Part shown: positions 5,676-6,805 of the stretch, piece after piece
Position numbering within the stretch: position 1 is the stretch's first letter
Layout of the letters: every line of letters begins with the position of its first letter
DNA from: Acidithiobacillus ferruginosus
GTDB taxonomy: Bacteria > Pseudomonadota > Gammaproteobacteria > Acidithiobacillales > Acidithiobacillaceae
NCBI RefSeq assembly: GCF_018854495.1
Contig: NZ_JABBDR010000001.1
Coordinates: 1-6,805, forward strand
DNA length: 6,805 bases
Reading direction: 5' to 3'
Notes under the pieces: model-generated
Databases searched by the model: none
The model's input: the letters and a program-made list of their open reading frames with translations, nothing else
Told to the model about the DNA's origin: nothing
Program-made: the position numbers and the translations under genes

Positions 5676-6805
5676 ATGAGTCTCCAGAACCGCTGTAAGT
5701 GGTTTGTGGGTCTGGTATCGATATTGGCCCCGGCATTGGCGTTGGCGGCACCTGTCACCATGTCGCCGACGGGCAACCCTTTTGCCAATCTGCAAATGTC
5801 CAACACCAGCACAGGGATTTTCGATAACATCCTGGCTGACTTTGGCTCCGCGATATCCAGTTGGTACAACCCCATCTATCATGTGGCGGTGAATACGTTC
5901 ACAGTCCTTGCGCTCATTGAAATCACCTGGTTGGGGGCTACATGGCTGTTATCCAGGAAAACGTTTGAGGACGCAATTCCCTCGCTGGTCAAGAAGATAA
6001 TTACGCTGGGATTTTTTCTGGCCCTCTTGCTGAACTCAGGGGTTTGGATACCGGATATCATCAACACCTTTGTGGATATCGGGCAGAATGCCGGTGGGGT
6101 GGCCCATATTTCGCCATCACAAATCGTGGCGGATGGTGGTGCCGGATTTGTGAACATAGTATCCGGCGGCGCGACGGGCATCGCACAAAACGCACCAGGT
6201 GTCTGGTCAATCCTTTTCCATCCGGGACAGGCCGCTGTGACGGGCGTGAACGATATGGCGACACTGATCATCATGTTCGCTGTGGGCATCATGTTTTTTT
6301 TCGCAATGCTTTTTGTCGCCATAGAATATCTGGTAGTTCAAATAGAGGCATTCATTGTGATTTCTGGCGGTGTCGTCATGCTGGCCGGCGGCGGATCGCG
6401 GTGGACCGCGAAATATGTGCAGCCTTATCTGGATTACGCCATCAGTGTGGGAATGCGGCTTATGATTATCACGTTATTTGTTGGCGTGGTGGTGACCAAG
6501 GTTGAGGGGCAAATCGTGCAGATGCTTTCTCAAGGAAGCAGCAACCTGTTCAATGCGGTGGCGGCCATGGGCGCGACCATAGTCCTGGCCGTGCTCGCAA
6601 AGAAGCTGCCCAATATTGCCAGCAGCATATTGTCCGGCTCAAGCAGCCTGACCGGTCAGGAGATGAACAGCGCTATCATGAAAACAGCAGCTGTTGCGGG
6701 TGCCGGAGTAGTCGCTGCCTCGGTCGTCGGTGCGGCGGGAGTCACGGCTGGATCGGCTGGTGGTATGAGTGCCGGAGTAGGCGGCGGATCTGCAGCCGAT
6801 GGCGG
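5676..6805 (+). CDS. trbL: TrbL, VirB6-class inner-membrane channel protein, partial at right edge
   Basis: The frame is open from the ATG at 5676 to the right edge, giving 376 codons without a stop. TrbL is the polytopic inner-membrane protein of the transfer channel, equivalent to VirB6. A hydrophobic N-terminus with a possible cleavage site after ALALA (about residue 24) comes first. Membrane segments follow at about 68-92 (includes LALIEITWLGATWLL), 107-125, two close together at about 200-237, 255-272 and 285-303. The family signature around GGGSRWT lies at 238-244, after an acidic-containing helix with IEYLVVQIEAF. The visible C-terminal part becomes Gly/Ala/Ser/Val-rich, as is common in TrbL tails. 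AAGGGGG (5664-5670), overlapping the previous stop codon, is the ribosome binding site, so coupling with the lipoprotein gene is likely. The usual family length suggests that 100 or more residues may be missing. trbF, trbG and trbI would be expected next. Confidence 0.94.
   Translation, partial: MSLQNRCKWFVGLVSILAPALALAAPVTMSPTGNPFANLQMSNTSTGIFDNILADFGSAISSWYNPIYHVAVNTFTVLALIEITWLGATWLLSRKTFEDAIPSLVKKIITLGFFLALLLNSGVWIPDIINTFVDIGQNAGGVAHISPSQIVADGGAGFVNIVSGGATGIAQNAPGVWSILFHPGQAAVTGVNDMATLIIMFAVGIMFFFAMLFVAIEYLVVQIEAFIVISGGVVMLAGGGSRWTAKYVQPYLDYAISVGMRLMIITLFVGVVVTKVEGQIVQMLSQGSSNLFNAVAAMGATIVLAVLAKKLPNIASSILSGSSSLTGQEMNSAIMKTAAVAGAGVVAASVVGAAGVTAGSAGGMSAGVGGGSAADG

Noticed and set aside
6044..6505. 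A 153-residue + strand frame inside trbL
   Set aside because: It is out of frame with trbL, whose membrane segments and GGGSRWT motif are clear through the same region, and its product is rich in Cys and Arg as expected of a shadow frame.
6700..6780. Twelve-base direct repeat GTGCCGGAGTAG at 6700-6711 and 6769-6780
   Set aside because: Both copies are in the same codon phase and encode the repetitive Ala-Gly-Val tail of TrbL; this is low-complexity coding sequence, not a mobile or attachment site.
1..6805. CRISPR array, tRNA, rRNA, insertion sequence or origin of transfer
   Set aside because: I saw no regularly spaced repeats, tRNA-like cloverleaf, transposase motif or terminal inverted repeats; the DNA is almost entirely covered by transfer genes.

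Overview
This window is part of a conjugative transfer (mating-pair formation) gene cluster of the P-type, or Trb, type IV secretion family. Every gene supported by the sequence lies on the + strand, and the minus-strand reading frames look like shadows of these genes. Three proteins are recognised with confidence from sequence: the VirB4-class ATPase TrbE, the VirB5-class protein TrbJ and the VirB6-class polytopic membrane protein TrbL. A small lipoprotein between trbJ and trbL has the position of RP4 trbK and resembles EexN-type entry-exclusion lipoproteins. The moderately GC-rich coding sequence, Shine-Dalgarno-led genes and Trb gene set point to a proteobacterial plasmid or integrative conjugative element. 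An Acidithiobacillus-like or other gamma/beta-proteobacterial host is a guess from general appearance; nothing in the window fixes the species.

Layout. (1) Bases 2-253: the 3' end of a gene that begins before the window. It encodes a small soluble fold that may be related to the secretin N-terminal-like domain of DotD or ICE-type PilL. (2) Bases 278-2782: trbE, complete, 24 bases further on. (3) Bases 2783-2946: the only substantial intergenic gap. It holds a near-consensus sigma-70 promoter whose -10 region lies inside an inverted repeat, which suggests a repressor operator. (4) Bases 2947-4567: three genes I do not recognise, coding for an 83-aa protein with two membrane segments, a 94-aa secreted protein and a 334-aa secreted protein. 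(5) Bases 4557-5300: trbJ, overlapping the end of the 334-aa gene by 11 bases. (6) Bases 5324-5665: the EexN/TrbK-like lipoprotein. (7) From base 5676: trbL, running off the right edge.

How the parts may work together. TrbE powers assembly of the pilus and channel at the inner membrane. TrbJ is the minor pilus or periplasmic component and TrbL forms part of the inner-membrane channel. The lipoprotein probably reduces redundant mating between cells carrying the same element. The promoter after trbE would let the block from the two-membrane-segment protein through trbL be transcribed separately from trbE, possibly under a repressor. The three unrecognised genes inserted between trbE and trbJ are the most novel part of the window. 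They are co-oriented, carry ribosome binding sites, encode exported or membrane proteins, and the last overlaps trbJ, so they are probably accessory parts of the same apparatus. TrbB, TrbC, TrbD, TrbF, TrbG and TrbI are not recognisable in this window and, if present, must lie outside it.
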